From CAMLOF01 sp041913045 (lineage in GTDB: Bacteria > Pseudomonadota > Gammaproteobacteria > Burkholderiales > Burkholderiaceae_C): DNA of 64,000 nucleotides. The stretch lies in contig JAYSGB010000004.1 in NCBI GenBank assembly GCA_041913045.1, positions 102,929-166,928 of the forward strand, read 5' to 3'. Under the pieces are notes generated by a model that made no database searches, was not told the DNA's origin, and worked only from the letters and a program-made list of their open reading frames with translations. Positions 43,175-55,105 of this stretch are shown here, in pieces. Every line of letters begins with the position of its first letter. Position 1 is the first letter of the stretch. A program made the position numbers and the translations under genes.

Positions 43175-44902
43175 ATGGTCGACGACGAAAACACGGTTTC
43201 CACGATGGCGCTGCCAGGCTTGGCGCGCGCACTCGTGAACGCCGGCACCCTGCCCCAGAAAACCGCCGAAGAACTCTACGCCAAAGCCCAGAGCAAGAAA
43301 AGCAGCTTCATTGCCGAGCTGACCGGCAGCGGCTCGGTGTCCCCGGCAGATCTGGCGCACATCATGTCGCAAGCCTTTGCAGCCCCGTTGGTGGACCTGC
43401 AAGCCGTAGATGTACAGCGCCTGCCGAAGGACCTGCTGGACACCAAGATCTGTGCACAGTTCCGCATCATCGTGCTGAGCAAGCGCGGCAACCGCCTCAC
43501 GGTTGCCACCGCAGACCCTTCCGACCACCAAGCCGCAGAGAAGATCAAGTTCGCCACCCAGCTAGGCGTGGACTGGGTGATCGCTGAATACGACAAGCTG
43601 TCCAAGCTGGTTGAAACACTCACCGCTACCGCCGGTGAGGCCATCGAGCACATCGTGGGCGGCGAGTTCGAGTTTGATGAAGGCAGCATTGAAATGGCCT
43701 CTGCAGAGCCTACCGACAAGGTGGCCCAAGAGGTTGAAGACGCGCCGATCGTCAAGTTTTTGCAGAAGATGCTGCTGGATGCATACACAATGCGAGCATC
43801 AGACCTGCACTTCGAGCCTTACGAACACTATTACCGCGTGCGCTTTCGCATTGACGGACAGTTGCGCGAAATAGCCACCCCCCCTGTCGCCATTCGGGAA
43901 AAGCTGGCATCTCGCATCAAAGTCATCTCAAAGCTCGACATTTCTGAAAAACGCGTCCCGCAAGACGGCCGCATGAAACTGAAAGTCGGGCCGGACAAGG
44001 TCATCGACTTTCGCATCAGCACCCTGCCCACGCTGTTTGGCGAGAAGATCGTGATCCGCATTCTGGACCCCAGCAGCGCGAAGATGGGTATTGATGCCCT
44101 GGGTTACGAACCCGATGAGAGGGAGAAGCTGCTGGAAGCGATCCACCGGCCCTACGGCATGGTGCTGGTGACCGGCCCCACCGGCTCCGGCAAAACGGTG
44201 TCGCTCTACACCTGCCTGAACATCCTGAACGAACCCGGGGTCAACATCTCCACGGCGGAAGACCCGTCCGAGATCAACTTGCCGGGCGTGAACCAGGTCA
44301 ACGTCAACGAAAAAGCGGGGCTGACTTTCGCGTCCGCACTCAAGGCGTTTTTGCGGCAAGACCCGGATGTGATCATGGTGGGTGAAATCCGCGACCTGGA
44401 GACCGCCGACATCGCCATCAAGGCCGCCCAGACGGGCCACATGGTGCTGTCCACCCTACACACCAACGATGCACCCTCCACCCTGACGCGGATGCTGAAC
44501 ATGGGCATTGCGCCGTTCAACATTGCGTCCAGCGTCAATCTGATCACGGCCCAGCGGCTGGCACGCAGACTTTGCAAGCAATGCAAGGAGCCCCATGACC
44601 TGCCCGAGCAAACGCTGCTGGAGGCAGGCTTCAAGGCAGCACAACTTGACGGCAGCTGGAAGCCTTACCGACCGGTGGGCTGCAGTGCTTGCAACAACGG
44701 ATACAAGGGCCGCGTTGGCATCTATCAGGTGATGCCGATCACCGAAGCCATGCAGGAAATCATTCTTCGCGGCGGTAGCGCCATGGAAATTGCCACCCAA
44801 GCCCGCAAAGAGGGGGTTCGCACTTTGCGCGAATCGGGTCTGCAAAAGGTTAAACTGGGAATCACGTCGCTGGAAGAGGTGCTGGGCTGCACCAACGATT
44901 GA
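43175..44902 (+). CDS. pilB: Type IV pilus assembly ATPase PilB
   Basis: 575 residues. PilB is the hexameric cytoplasmic motor for pilus extension. An N-terminal MshEN/T2SE_N domain (LARALVNAGTLPQKTAEELY) precedes the motor with Walker A TGPTGSGKTVSLYT, aspartate box AEDPSEINLPGVNQVNVN, Walker B PDVIMVGEIRD and the histidine box TAQTGHMVLSTLHTND-like segment. A zinc tetracysteine lies near the end (CKQCKEP and CSACNNGYKG). MshEN domains in PilB/MshE motors bind c-di-GMP, which may link it to the diguanylate cyclase at 57 kb. First of the pilBCD operon, divergent from accB. Confidence 0.96.
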   Translation: MVDDENTVSTMALPGLARALVNAGTLPQKTAEELYAKAQSKKSSFIAELTGSGSVSPADLAHIMSQAFAAPLVDLQAVDVQRLPKDLLDTKICAQFRIIVLSKRGNRLTVATADPSDHQAAEKIKFATQLGVDWVIAEYDKLSKLVETLTATAGEAIEHIVGGEFEFDEGSIEMASAEPTDKVAQEVEDAPIVKFLQKMLLDAYTMRASDLHFEPYEHYYRVRFRIDGQLREIATPPVAIREKLASRIKVISKLDISEKRVPQDGRMKLKVGPDKVIDFRISTLPTLFGEKIVIRILDPSSAKMGIDALGYEPDEREKLLEAIHRPYGMVLVTGPTGSGKTVSLYTCLNILNEPGVNISTAEDPSEINLPGVNQVNVNEKAGLTFASALKAFLRQDPDVIMVGEIRDLETADIAIKAAQTGHMVLSTLHTNDAPSTLTRMLNMGIAPFNIASSVNLITAQRLARRLCKQCKEPHDLPEQTLLEAGFKAAQLDGSWKPYRPVGCSACNNGYKGRVGIYQVMPITEAMQEIILRGGSAMEIATQARKEGVRTLRESGLQKVKLGITSLEEVLGCTND

Positions 44903-44952
44903 GAAGCCACGGCCCGGCCTGACGAGCATCCGCACAACACCTCGGGGGAAAC

Positions 44953-46173
44953 ATGGCCACATCAGCCAAGGGCGTCAAGGAATACGTGTTCGAGTGGGAG
45001 GGCAAGGACCGCAACGGCAAGACTGTGCGCGGCGAGTTGCGTGCGGTGGGCGAAAACCAGGCACAAGCAAGCCTGCGCCGCCAGGGCATCGTGGTCCAGA
45101 AGATCAAGAAGCGCAAGATGGCGTCGGCCAAGCGCATCAAGCCCAAGGATATTGCGCTCTTTACCCGGCAACTGGCCACCATGATGAAGGCTGGCGTGCC
45201 TCTGCTGCAGTCTTTTGACATTGTGGGCCGCGGCAACCCCAACCCCAGCGTCACCAAACTGCTCAACGACATCCGCACGGACGTCGAGACCGGCACATCG
45301 CTGAGCGCCGCGTTCCGCAAGCACCCCATGTATTTCAATAGCCTCTACTGCAACTTGGTGGAGGCTGGTGAGGCTGCGGGTATTCTGGAGGATTTGCTGG
45401 ACCGCCTGGCCACCTACATGGAGAAGACGGAATCCATCAAGAGCAAGGTTCGATCGGCGCTGATGTACCCGACTGCCGTGGTGGTGGTGGCTTTCATCGT
45501 GGTGGCGGTGATCATGATCTTCGTGATCCCGGCATTCAAGGAGGTGTTCTCGTCTTTCGGCGCAGATCTCCCGGCTCCCACAGTAGCCGTGATTGCAATC
45601 AGCGAGTTCTTTGTGGCTTACTGGTGGCTCATATTCGGTGGCATTGGCGGGGGGCTCTACTTCTTCATGCAGGCTTGGAAGCGCAACGAGAAGGTACAGC
45701 GCTTCATGGACAAACTTCTGCTGAAGGTGCCGGTGTTTGGCGTACTGGTGGAGAAATCGGTTGTTGCGCGCTGGACGCGTACGCTTTCCACGATGTTTGC
45801 GGCGGGTGTTCCGCTGGTGGAGGCACTGGATTCCGTTGGCGGAGCATCGGGCAACACGCTCTACGCCGATGCCACCTCCAAAATCCAGCAAGAGGTTTCC
45901 ACCGGCACCAGCCTGACCATGGCCATGACCAATGCACAAATCTTCCCATCGATGGTGCTACAGATGTGCGCCATCGGCGAAGAATCAGGCTCCATCGACC
46001 ACATGCTCGGTAAGGCCGCCGACTTTTACGAAGCCGAGGTGGACGACATGGTGGCTGGCTTGTCGAGCCTAATGGAGCCGATCATCATCGTCTTCCTGGG
46101 CACCATCATCGGCGGCATCGTCGTCTCCATGTACCTGCCCATCTTCAAACTCGGAGAAGTCGTCGGTGGTTGA
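44953..46173 (+). CDS. pilC: Type IV pilus inner-membrane platform protein PilC
   Basis: 406 residues, GGGGGAA before the ATG. Two repeated GspF domains: the first with ALFTRQLATMMKAGVPLLQ, the second with RWTRTLSTMFAAGVPLVEAL, separated by membrane helices (VVVVAFIVVAVIMIFVIPAF). PilC couples PilB to pilin insertion. 50 bases after pilB, 18 before pilD. Standard length and order. Confidence 0.97.
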   Translation: MATSAKGVKEYVFEWEGKDRNGKTVRGELRAVGENQAQASLRRQGIVVQKIKKRKMASAKRIKPKDIALFTRQLATMMKAGVPLLQSFDIVGRGNPNPSVTKLLNDIRTDVETGTSLSAAFRKHPMYFNSLYCNLVEAGEAAGILEDLLDRLATYMEKTESIKSKVRSALMYPTAVVVVAFIVVAVIMIFVIPAFKEVFSSFGADLPAPTVAVIAISEFFVAYWWLIFGGIGGGLYFFMQAWKRNEKVQRFMDKLLLKVPVFGVLVEKSVVARWTRTLSTMFAAGVPLVEALDSVGGASGNTLYADATSKIQQEVSTGTSLTMAMTNAQIFPSMVLQMCAIGEESGSIDHMLGKAADFYEAEVDDMVAGLSSLMEPIIIVFLGTIIGGIVVSMYLPIFKLGEVVGG

Positions 46174-46191
46174 AGAGAAACATCAACCCAA

Positions 46192-47043
46192 ATGCTGAAT
46201 GAATTTCTGAGCGGCCCTGTGGGGCCGGTGCTGGCGGGCTTGCTTGGCCTGCTCGTGGGCAGCTTCCTGAATGTAGTGATTCACCGCCTGCCCAAGATGA
46301 TGGAGCAGCGTTGGGCACAGGAATGTGCCGAAATGGCAGGAACACCTCCACCAGAGCACGCGCCACTCAATTTGATGACGCCGCCGTCTCGCTGCCCGAG
46401 TTGCGGTGCCGGCGTCCGGTGGCACCAGAACATTCCGGTGGTGAGCTACCTGTGGTTGCGCGGACGCTGCGCCAGTTGCCAGGCCCCGATCGGCAAACGT
46501 TACCCCCTGGTGGAACTCCTGACGGGTGGCCTCTTTGCCTGGGTGTTCAGCCAGCATGGCGCGAGCGTTTCGGCGCTGGCCTGGTTTGGTTTTGTTGCCG
46601 CCATCGTGGCGCTCGCATTCATCGACTGGGACACCACGCTGCTCCCCGACGACATCACATTGCCGCTGGTCTGGGCTGGGCTGATCGGCGCAGCCCTGGG
46701 CTGGACACAGGTATCGCTGCCGTCAGCACTTTGGGGGGCCGTGGGAGGCTATGTGTCGCTTTGGAGCATCTACTGGGGCTTCAAGCTGCTCACCGGCAAA
46801 GAAGGCATGGGCTACGGCGACTTCAAGCTCTTCGCCGCTCTGGGCGCCTGGTTTGGCTGGCAGGCGCTTATTCCAATGATTTTGATTGCGTCGGTGATCG
46901 GCTCGGTGATCGGCATAGCCATGAAGTTCTCTATTGGTTTGCGTGAAGGTGGCTACATTCCCTTCGGGCCGTTCCTGGCCTTCGCCGGGCTTGTGGCGCT
47001 GGTGGTAGGCCCCGGCCAGGTACTGGCATGGCTGGGCCTTTGA
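46192..47043 (+). CDS. pilD: Prepilin peptidase / N-methyltransferase PilD
   Basis: 283 residues, about eight membrane helices. PilD cleaves the leader after glycine and methylates the new N-terminus of all pilins in this window. The N-terminal zinc domain has two CxxC pairs (CPSCGA and CASCQA); the two catalytic aspartates are in AFIDWDTTLLPDD and MGYGDFKLFAALGAW. Overlaps coaE by 16 bases. Normal bifunctional enzyme. Confidence 0.96.
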   Translation: MLNEFLSGPVGPVLAGLLGLLVGSFLNVVIHRLPKMMEQRWAQECAEMAGTPPPEHAPLNLMTPPSRCPSCGAGVRWHQNIPVVSYLWLRGRCASCQAPIGKRYPLVELLTGGLFAWVFSQHGASVSALAWFGFVAAIVALAFIDWDTTLLPDDITLPLVWAGLIGAALGWTQVSLPSALWGAVGGYVSLWSIYWGFKLLTGKEGMGYGDFKLFAALGAWFGWQALIPMILIASVIGSVIGIAMKFSIGLREGGYIPFGPFLAFAGLVALVVGPGQVLAWLGL

Positions 47044-47663
47044 GCATTCCAACTGGGCCCCGCGTCCGCCTGGGTCTGACGGGCGGCATTGGTAGTGGTA
47101 AAAGCACCGTCGCGGCCATGCTACAGGCCCTCGGCGCCAAGCTGGTTGACGCAGACGCCATTTCACGCAACAGCACGGCGGCCAACGGCTCTGCCATCCC
47201 GCTTGTGCGGCAGGTCTTTGGCAACGACTACGTTACGGCTGATGGCGCGCTGGACCGGGACCGCATGCGCGCCCTCGTCTTTGCACAGCCAGAAGCACGC
47301 TCCAAGCTGGAGGCCATCGTTCACCCGCTGGTACGAGCCGAAATCGACAGGCAATGTGCGGCCATGGATGGCGGCTGCGCGGTGCTCGACCTTCCACTGC
47401 TCGTTGAGTCGGACGCCTGGCGCCAGCGTGTAGACACCATCTGGGTGGTGGACTGCTTGCCCGAAACCCAGATACGCCGGGTGATGCAGCGCAACGGCTG
47501 GCCGCGTGAACAGGTGCAGGCCGTGCTGGCTGCACAAGCTACGCGGGAGCAGCGCCTCGCCATCGCCGACACGGTCATCGACAACGACAGCGCAACGCTG
47601 GAACAACTGGAAACACGTGTGCGCGAAGCGTTTGAGGATTTGCGGCATAGATTCGGGCTATGA
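47028..47663 (+). CDS. coaE: Dephospho-CoA kinase CoaE
   Basis: 211 residues from an ATG inside the last codons of pilD; TTG at 47040 is an alternative. The P-loop GLTGGIGSGKSTVAAML, the DADAISR motif and VLDLPLLVESDAW are diagnostic. It phosphorylates dephospho-CoA to CoA, the last step of CoA synthesis. Position between pilD and zapD is conserved in proteobacteria. Confidence 0.96.
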   Translation: MAGPLSIPTGPRVRLGLTGGIGSGKSTVAAMLQALGAKLVDADAISRNSTAANGSAIPLVRQVFGNDYVTADGALDRDRMRALVFAQPEARSKLEAIVHPLVRAEIDRQCAAMDGGCAVLDLPLLVESDAWRQRVDTIWVVDCLPETQIRRVMQRNGWPREQVQAVLAAQATREQRLAIADTVIDNDSATLEQLETRVREAFEDLRHRFGL

Positions 47664-47670
47664 TGATCAA

Positions 47671-48429
47671 GTGATCCTGTACGAGTACCCCTTCAACGAG
47701 CGCATCCGCACATATCTGCGACTGGAGCACCTGTTTCGCCGTCTGGCCGAACTGGTGCCGCGCACGCATCCGCTCGATCACCACTTTGCCTTGCAAACGC
47801 TCTTCGAGATTATGGACGTGGGGTCACGTTCTGACCTCAAGTCCGAGATCCTCAAGGACCTGGACAAGCACAAGCAGGTTTACAACAGCTACCGTGGCAA
47901 CCCCGCCATTTCCGAGGCTGCGCTGGATCAGTTCATCGGCCAGCTGGACGCCTGCTTCAACGCGCTGCACGAAGATGCAGGCAAGTCCGGGCACGCGTTG
48001 GCTGACAACGAGTGGTTGATGGCCATTCGCAGCCGCATATCCATTCCCGGCGGCACCTGCGAATTTGACTTGCCAGCGTACCACGACTGGCAGCACCGCG
48101 CCCCCGAGCAACGTCAGCAGGATCTGGCCCAATGGGCACGGGAACTGGCCAGCCTTGCCGAGCCCGTGCATTTGCTAATGCGCCTGCTGCGTGAAAACGG
48201 CGCACCGCAAAAGGTGATGGCCTGCAATGGCCAGATGCAGCAAAACCTGCCCCAGGGCCGCACCTTCCAGCTGTTGCGGCTGCGCATCGACCCGGCGCAC
48301 GAACTGGTGCCAGAGATCAGCGGCAACCGTCTGCTCTTCTCAGTACGTTTGCTGCGCCGTGGCGAGGATGGCAAGCTGACGTTGAATGTGGGCCTGGACA
48401 CGGAACTGGAAGTTTCCTTGTGCGCTTGA
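47671..48429 (+). CDS. zapD: Cell division protein ZapD
   Basis: 252 residues from a GTG at 47671 that gives the family N-terminus ILYEYPFNERIRTYLRLE; upstream in-frame codons lie within coaE. ZapD bundles FtsZ filaments at the division ring. Other conserved parts: DVGSRSDLKSEILKDLDKHK and the late FQLLRLRIDPAHELVPEISG. Follows coaE by seven bases and precedes yacG by 22, the standard coaE-zapD-yacG set. Confidence 0.94.
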   Translation: MILYEYPFNERIRTYLRLEHLFRRLAELVPRTHPLDHHFALQTLFEIMDVGSRSDLKSEILKDLDKHKQVYNSYRGNPAISEAALDQFIGQLDACFNALHEDAGKSGHALADNEWLMAIRSRISIPGGTCEFDLPAYHDWQHRAPEQRQQDLAQWARELASLAEPVHLLMRLLRENGAPQKVMACNGQMQQNLPQGRTFQLLRLRIDPAHELVPEISGNRLLFSVRLLRRGEDGKLTLNVGLDTELEVSLCA

Positions 48430-48451
48430 GGTTTTGTTTGAAGATCGCCTG

Positions 48452-48676
48452 ATGAGCACGACCGACAACACCAACAAGCCCGCCTTTGCCGCCCGCACCG
48501 TGGTGTGCCCTGCCTGTGGTGGGCCCAGCCGCTACGCGCCCGACAACGCCTACCGACCCTTTTGCTGCGAACGCTGCAAGAACATGGACCTGGGAGCCTG
48601 GGCCAATGAGGAATTCCGGGTGCCCACCACGCCGCCGGAAGAGCCCGCGCCGCCAGAGGCCAGCTGGAAGCACTGA
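48452..48676 (+). CDS. yacG: DNA gyrase inhibitor YacG
   Basis: 74 residues from ATG 48452. The small zinc finger is CPACGGPSRYAP followed by FCCERCKNMDLGAWANEEF, the YacG signature. In E. coli YacG binds GyrB and blocks DNA binding by gyrase. Longer than usual by an N-terminal dozen residues and an acidic proline-rich tail. Last gene of the pilBCD-coaE-zapD-yacG operon. Confidence 0.94.
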   Translation: MSTTDNTNKPAFAARTVVCPACGGPSRYAPDNAYRPFCCERCKNMDLGAWANEEFRVPTTPPEEPAPPEASWKH

Positions 48677-48683
48677 ACCTACA

Positions 48684-48705
48684 GCGCCGAATTACGTCGG
48701 CGTTT
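48684..48705. terminator. Hairpin between convergent yacG and NUDIX genes
   Basis: CGCCGA (48685-48690) and TCGGCG (48697-48702) around a six-base loop, with only a three-base T run on the plus strand. Located in the 28 bases between two convergent genes, so it probably works as a bidirectional terminator, though weak by sequence. Confidence 0.5.
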
Positions 48706-49157
48706 CAGCCCTGCTCTTCGGCCAGCCACTCCAGCACAGGCACTGTGCCGGGCAGCACCGGCTCCACGTTCACGGGCAGCGTTTGCCAGGCAAAGGTTTG
48801 GCCTTCATGCATATGCAGCTCCCCCTGCCAGTCGAACACCTTGCAAAAGTGCAGACGAACCAACGCATGAGGGTAGTCAACGAGCTTTTCACGCCAGGCC
48901 TGAACCGCGCCTATGGTGACGCCAATCTCCTCCTGCAACTCGCGCCGCAGGGCTTGGGCCACGGTCTCCCCTGCCTCCAGCTTGCCTCCAGGGAACTCCC
49001 AGTAGCCTTCGTACACCTTGCCCGGCGGGCGGCTGGTCAGCAGGAAGCGGCCCTGAGCGTCGATCAGCACACCGACGGCCACATCGGTCACCGCACGCTC
49101 GGCACCGCCCTCGCGCGGGCGGTCACCATCGGCCACGAGCACAGCGGACTGGCTCAC
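48705..49157 (-). CDS. NUDIX hydrolase, MutT-like
   Basis: 150 residues. The Nudix box G-x5-E-x7-REL-x-EE-x-G is intact: GGKLEAGETVAQ leads to RRELQEEIGV near residues 58-80. WEFPGGK before it and the tail FAWQTLPVNVEPVLPGTVPV match MutT-type 8-oxo-dGTP diphosphatases, which remove oxidised dGTP and protect DNA replication. Its start overlaps the stop of the DUF815 ATPase gene (ATGA). Could act on a different nucleotide; the MutT substrate is inferred. Confidence 0.88.
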   Translation of the reverse strand: MSQSAVLVADGDRPREGGAERAVTDVAVGVLIDAQGRFLLTSRPPGKVYEGYWEFPGGKLEAGETVAQALRRELQEEIGVTIGAVQAWREKLVDYPHALVRLHFCKVFDWQGELHMHEGQTFAWQTLPVNVEPVLPGTVPVLEWLAEEQG

Positions 49158-50032
49158 GCCTGTTTTCCGGCGCGGTTGCCCGCGTAGTCGCGTGCGAACT
49201 GGTAGGCCACGCGGCCGCTGCGCGAACCACGCTCAAGTGCCCACACCAGCGCCTGCGGGCGGGCGGCATCAAATTCGCTGGTCGGCACGCCATGGTGCGC
49301 CAGCCACTGGTTGACGACGGTAAGGTATTCGTCCTGGCTGAAGGGGTAGAAACTGACCCACAGGCCAAAGCGCTCAGACAGGGAAATCTTCTCTTCCACC
49401 ACCTCACCGGGATGGACTTCGCCATCGTCGGTGTGGGTGTAGGTGAGGTTTTCCTTCATGTACTCGGGCAGCAAATGGCGCCGATTGCTGGTCGCGTAGA
49501 TCAGCACGTTGGGCGTGGCGGCAGCCACCGAGCCGTCCAGAATGGACTTGAGCGCCTTGTAGCCGGGTTCGCCGTCCTCGAAGCTGAGGTCGTCGCAGAA
49601 GACTATGAACTTCTCGGGCCGGTCGGCCACCACCTCGACGATATCGGGAAGATCGGTCAGATCGGCCTTGTCCACCTCGATCAGGCGCAGGCCCCGGCCC
49701 GAATAGGCGTTCAGGCAAGCCTTGATGAGCGAGCTTTTGCCCGTGCCGCGTGCGCCCGTGAGCAACACGTTGTTGGCGGGCAGGCCCTGCACAAAATGCT
49801 CGGTGTTGCGCTGGATCTTTTCCTTCTGATCGTCGATTTCCTGCAGGTCGCCCAGGCCGATGGCGGCCACGTGACGCACCGGCTCCAAAAGACCATGGCT
49901 GCCGCGCTTGCGGTAGCGGAAGGCCACGGATGCATTCCAGTCGGGCGCCCCTAGGGGTTGAGGCAACACCGCCTCGATGCGCGCAATCAGCGATTCAGCA
50001 CGCTGCAGCAATCGTTCGAAGGCTTCGTTCAT
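49154..50032 (-). CDS. DUF815-family AAA ATPase
   Basis: 292 residues. P-loop LLTGARGTGKSSLIKACLN near residue 95, Walker B EKFIVFCDDLSFEDGE, sensor region LIYATSNRRHLLPEY. This DUF815 family has one AAA domain and is widespread in proteobacteria; its role is unknown. It lies between argJ and a MutT-like gene with four- to six-base spacing, an arrangement conserved in betaproteobacteria. A helical N-terminal part (RLLQRAESLIARIEAVL) precedes the ATPase. Confidence 0.88.
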   Translation of the reverse strand: MNEAFERLLQRAESLIARIEAVLPQPLGAPDWNASVAFRYRKRGSHGLLEPVRHVAAIGLGDLQEIDDQKEKIQRNTEHFVQGLPANNVLLTGARGTGKSSLIKACLNAYSGRGLRLIEVDKADLTDLPDIVEVVADRPEKFIVFCDDLSFEDGEPGYKALKSILDGSVAAATPNVLIYATSNRRHLLPEYMKENLTYTHTDDGEVHPGEVVEEKISLSERFGLWVSFYPFSQDEYLTVVNQWLAHHGVPTSEFDAARPQALVWALERGSRSGRVAYQFARDYAGNRAGKQA

Positions 50033-50038
50033 GCTCGC

Positions 50039-51268
50039 TCAGCTGCGGTAATCGGCGTTGATGGTGACGTAGTCGTGGCTGAAGTCGCAGGTCCAAACCG
50101 TATCGGCCACGCTGCCCCGGTTGAGGCCGACGCGGATGGTGATCTCGCTCTGCTTCATCACACGGGCGCCGTCAGTCTCCTGGTAAGCCGGATGGCGCCC
50201 GCCTTGGGTGACCACGTGCACGTCGTCCAGATGGAGTTCGATTTTTGACTGGTCCAGATCGGTGATGCCAGCGTAACCCACTGCGGCCAGGATACGGCCC
50301 AGGTTCGGGTCGCTGGCGAAGAAAGCCGTTTTGACCAGCGGCGAGTGGGCAATGGCGTAGGCCACCTTGAGGCACTCGTCGGTGTTGTTACCGCCTTCCA
50401 CGCGCACGGCGATGAACTTGGTGGCGCCTTCGCCATCACGCACGATGGCATGCGCCAGGGTGCGTGCCACTTCGGCCATGGCGGCCTGCAGGGCCTGGCC
50501 CTCCGGGCTGGAAAGGTCGGTCACCGGGACGTGCCCCGCCCTCTGCGTGGCAACCACCACGAAGGAGTCGTTGGTGGAGGTGTCGCCATCGACCGTGACA
50601 CGGTTGAAGGAGGCGTCAGCCAGTGCCTTGGCCAGTGAGGGCAGCAATTCGGGGGCGATGCAGGCGTCGGTGGCCACAAAGCCCAGCATGGTGGCCATGT
50701 TGGGGCGGATCATGCCCGCGCCCTTGGCTATGCCGGTAACGGTGACGGTACGCCCACCGATGCTGACCTGACGACTGGCCGCTTTTGGCACGGTGTCGGT
50801 GGTCATGATGCCTTCGGCGGCCTTGAGCCAGTTGGCAGGCTGTGCGTCGGCCACGGCAGCGGGCAGACCTGCCACGATGCGATCAACCGGCAGCGGCTCC
50901 ATGATCACGCCGGTGGAAAACGGCAGCACCTGCTGCGGCTGCAGCCCCAGTTGGGCGGCCAAGGCGTCGCAGGTCTGGCGGGCGTGAGCCAGGCCCGGCG
51001 CACCAGTGCCCGCGTTGGCGTTACCGGTGTTGATGACCATGGCTCGGATGGCAGACGACGTAGCCAGGTGCTCACGGCACACCTGCACGGGTGCCGCACA
51101 GTAGCGGTTCTGCGTGAAGACGCCGCCCACGGCGGAGCCTTCGTCCAGCAGGAAAACGGTAAGGTCCTTGCGGTTGGCCTTGCGCACCCCAGCTTCGGCC
51201 ACGCCGATGCGCACGCCCGGCACGGGCAGAAGGCTTACCGCTGAGGGGGCGGTCCAGTTCACAGCCAT
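50039..51268 (-). CDS. argJ: Bifunctional glutamate N-acetyltransferase / ornithine acetyltransferase ArgJ
   Basis: 409 residues, synthesised as one chain and self-cleaved. The cleavage site is alanine-threonine in KGAGMIRPNMATMLGF, where the threonine becomes the nucleophile. Other family marks: VFTQNRYCAAPVQVCREHL and GDTSTNDSFVVVAT. It recycles the acetyl group in arginine synthesis. argH lies 4 kb away. Starts 49 bases after the secA stop. Confidence 0.96.
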   Translation of the reverse strand: MAVNWTAPSAVSLLPVPGVRIGVAEAGVRKANRKDLTVFLLDEGSAVGGVFTQNRYCAAPVQVCREHLATSSAIRAMVINTGNANAGTGAPGLAHARQTCDALAAQLGLQPQQVLPFSTGVIMEPLPVDRIVAGLPAAVADAQPANWLKAAEGIMTTDTVPKAASRQVSIGGRTVTVTGIAKGAGMIRPNMATMLGFVATDACIAPELLPSLAKALADASFNRVTVDGDTSTNDSFVVVATQRAGHVPVTDLSSPEGQALQAAMAEVARTLAHAIVRDGEGATKFIAVRVEGGNNTDECLKVAYAIAHSPLVKTAFFASDPNLGRILAAVGYAGITDLDQSKIELHLDDVHVVTQGGRHPAYQETDGARVMKQSEITIRVGLNRGSVADTVWTCDFSHDYVTINADYRS

Positions 51269-51317
51269 GGTGGAACTCCGTTGGGACTGTCAGTGATGAA
51301 TGGAATGGCGGCTTTGC

Positions 51318-54074
<2,757 letters not shown>

Positions 54075-54226
54075 AAGAACAGCACCACCGCGCACGCACG
54101 TGCGTCGCGAGATGGCTGGATGCTTCTCTCAGAACTTGCTTGGAAATACGCCAAGCCGTCGTCGGCGCTTTTCACCGTAACCGGACATTTTAGCGGCGCG
54201 CCACGGGGCACCCCTGCAGGGGGCTT

Positions 54227-54997
54227 TCAGGCCCTGGCGAGTGCCTCGCGCACGGCTGGCAACTGGCGACGGGACACCTGCAGGCGTTCGTCCACACCAT
54301 CCAGGCGCAACACCCAGCCGTCACCATCTTCTGCGCAAGCATCGCCCTGCGCTTGAACTTCGTTGGCGCGCTCCAAGGCACGAAGACTGCGGCGCGACAC
54401 CAGGGCGTTGCGGTGAATGCGCAGCAGACGCCCAGGGTGCGCCTGCTCCAGTTCCTGCAAGGAACCGTCGTACAGCCAGGACCGTTCGGGTGTGCGCACG
54501 GTGACGTACTTGAGTTCGGCCTTGAGGTAGATCACATCGTCCAGCGGCACTCTCTCCGTCCGCCCCCGGTCGTGGATAAGCAGAAAAGCGCCTGCAGAAG
54601 GGTCCTGAGGGCGGGCCCGCAACCAGCGGGCGGCCTTTTCCAATGCCTGGCGCAGCCGCTCCACCCGCACGGGCTTGGTCAGGTAGTCCACTGCTTCCAG
54701 TTCAAAGGCCTGCAATGCATGTTCGGCGTAAGCAGTCACAAAAATAACCGCTGGCGCGGGTGTTCGCCTGCGCACGGCCGCTGCCAGCGCCAGCCCGTCC
54801 ATCCCAGGCATGTGGATGTCCAGCAACAGCACATCCACCTTTTCGCGCTCCAAGGACTCCAGCGCCTGCTGTGCTGTGGCGGCTTCAGCCACCGACACCA
54901 CCCCACCCGGCCCCGACTGCGCACATTCGGCCAGCAGGGCGCGCAGCCGCGAACGCGCCAGCGCCTCGTCGTCCACCACCAAGACCCGCAAACCCAT
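54227..54997 (-). CDS. LytTR-family response regulator, AlgR-like (orphan)
   Basis: 256 residues from ATG 54997, with AGGAG seven bases ahead; an in-frame ATG at 55018 is less well placed. Receiver domain with phospho-aspartate in VLLLDIHMPGMDG and the lysine in DYLTKPVRV; C-terminal LytTR DNA-binding domain (DDVIYLKAELKYVTVRT and LLRIHRNALVSRRSL). Resembles AlgR, which in Pseudomonas lies next to argH and controls pilus minor pilins and alginate. The gene is again beside argH, but no FimS/LytS-type kinase gene accompanies it. Divergent from argH. Confidence 0.92.
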   Translation of the reverse strand: MGLRVLVVDDEALARSRLRALLAECAQSGPGGVVSVAEAATAQQALESLEREKVDVLLLDIHMPGMDGLALAAAVRRRTPAPAVIFVTAYAEHALQAFELEAVDYLTKPVRVERLRQALEKAARWLRARPQDPSAGAFLLIHDRGRTERVPLDDVIYLKAELKYVTVRTPERSWLYDGSLQELEQAHPGRLLRIHRNALVSRRSLRALERANEVQAQGDACAEDGDGWVLRLDGVDERLQVSRRQLPAVREALARA

Positions 54998-55105
54998 ACG
55001 CTGCTCCTTTGCAGTCACTCTTGCGCCCGGGACCGATAAAATCCCGGTCCACCTCTATTTTTTCAAATTCTCCAGGCCCTCCCATCTTGCCCGGGCCCGC
55101 ACGCC

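Noticed and set aside
55035..55042. GATAAAAT as the argH promoter.
   Set aside because: The nearest -35-like TTGCAG is 22 bases away, too far; not listed as a feature.
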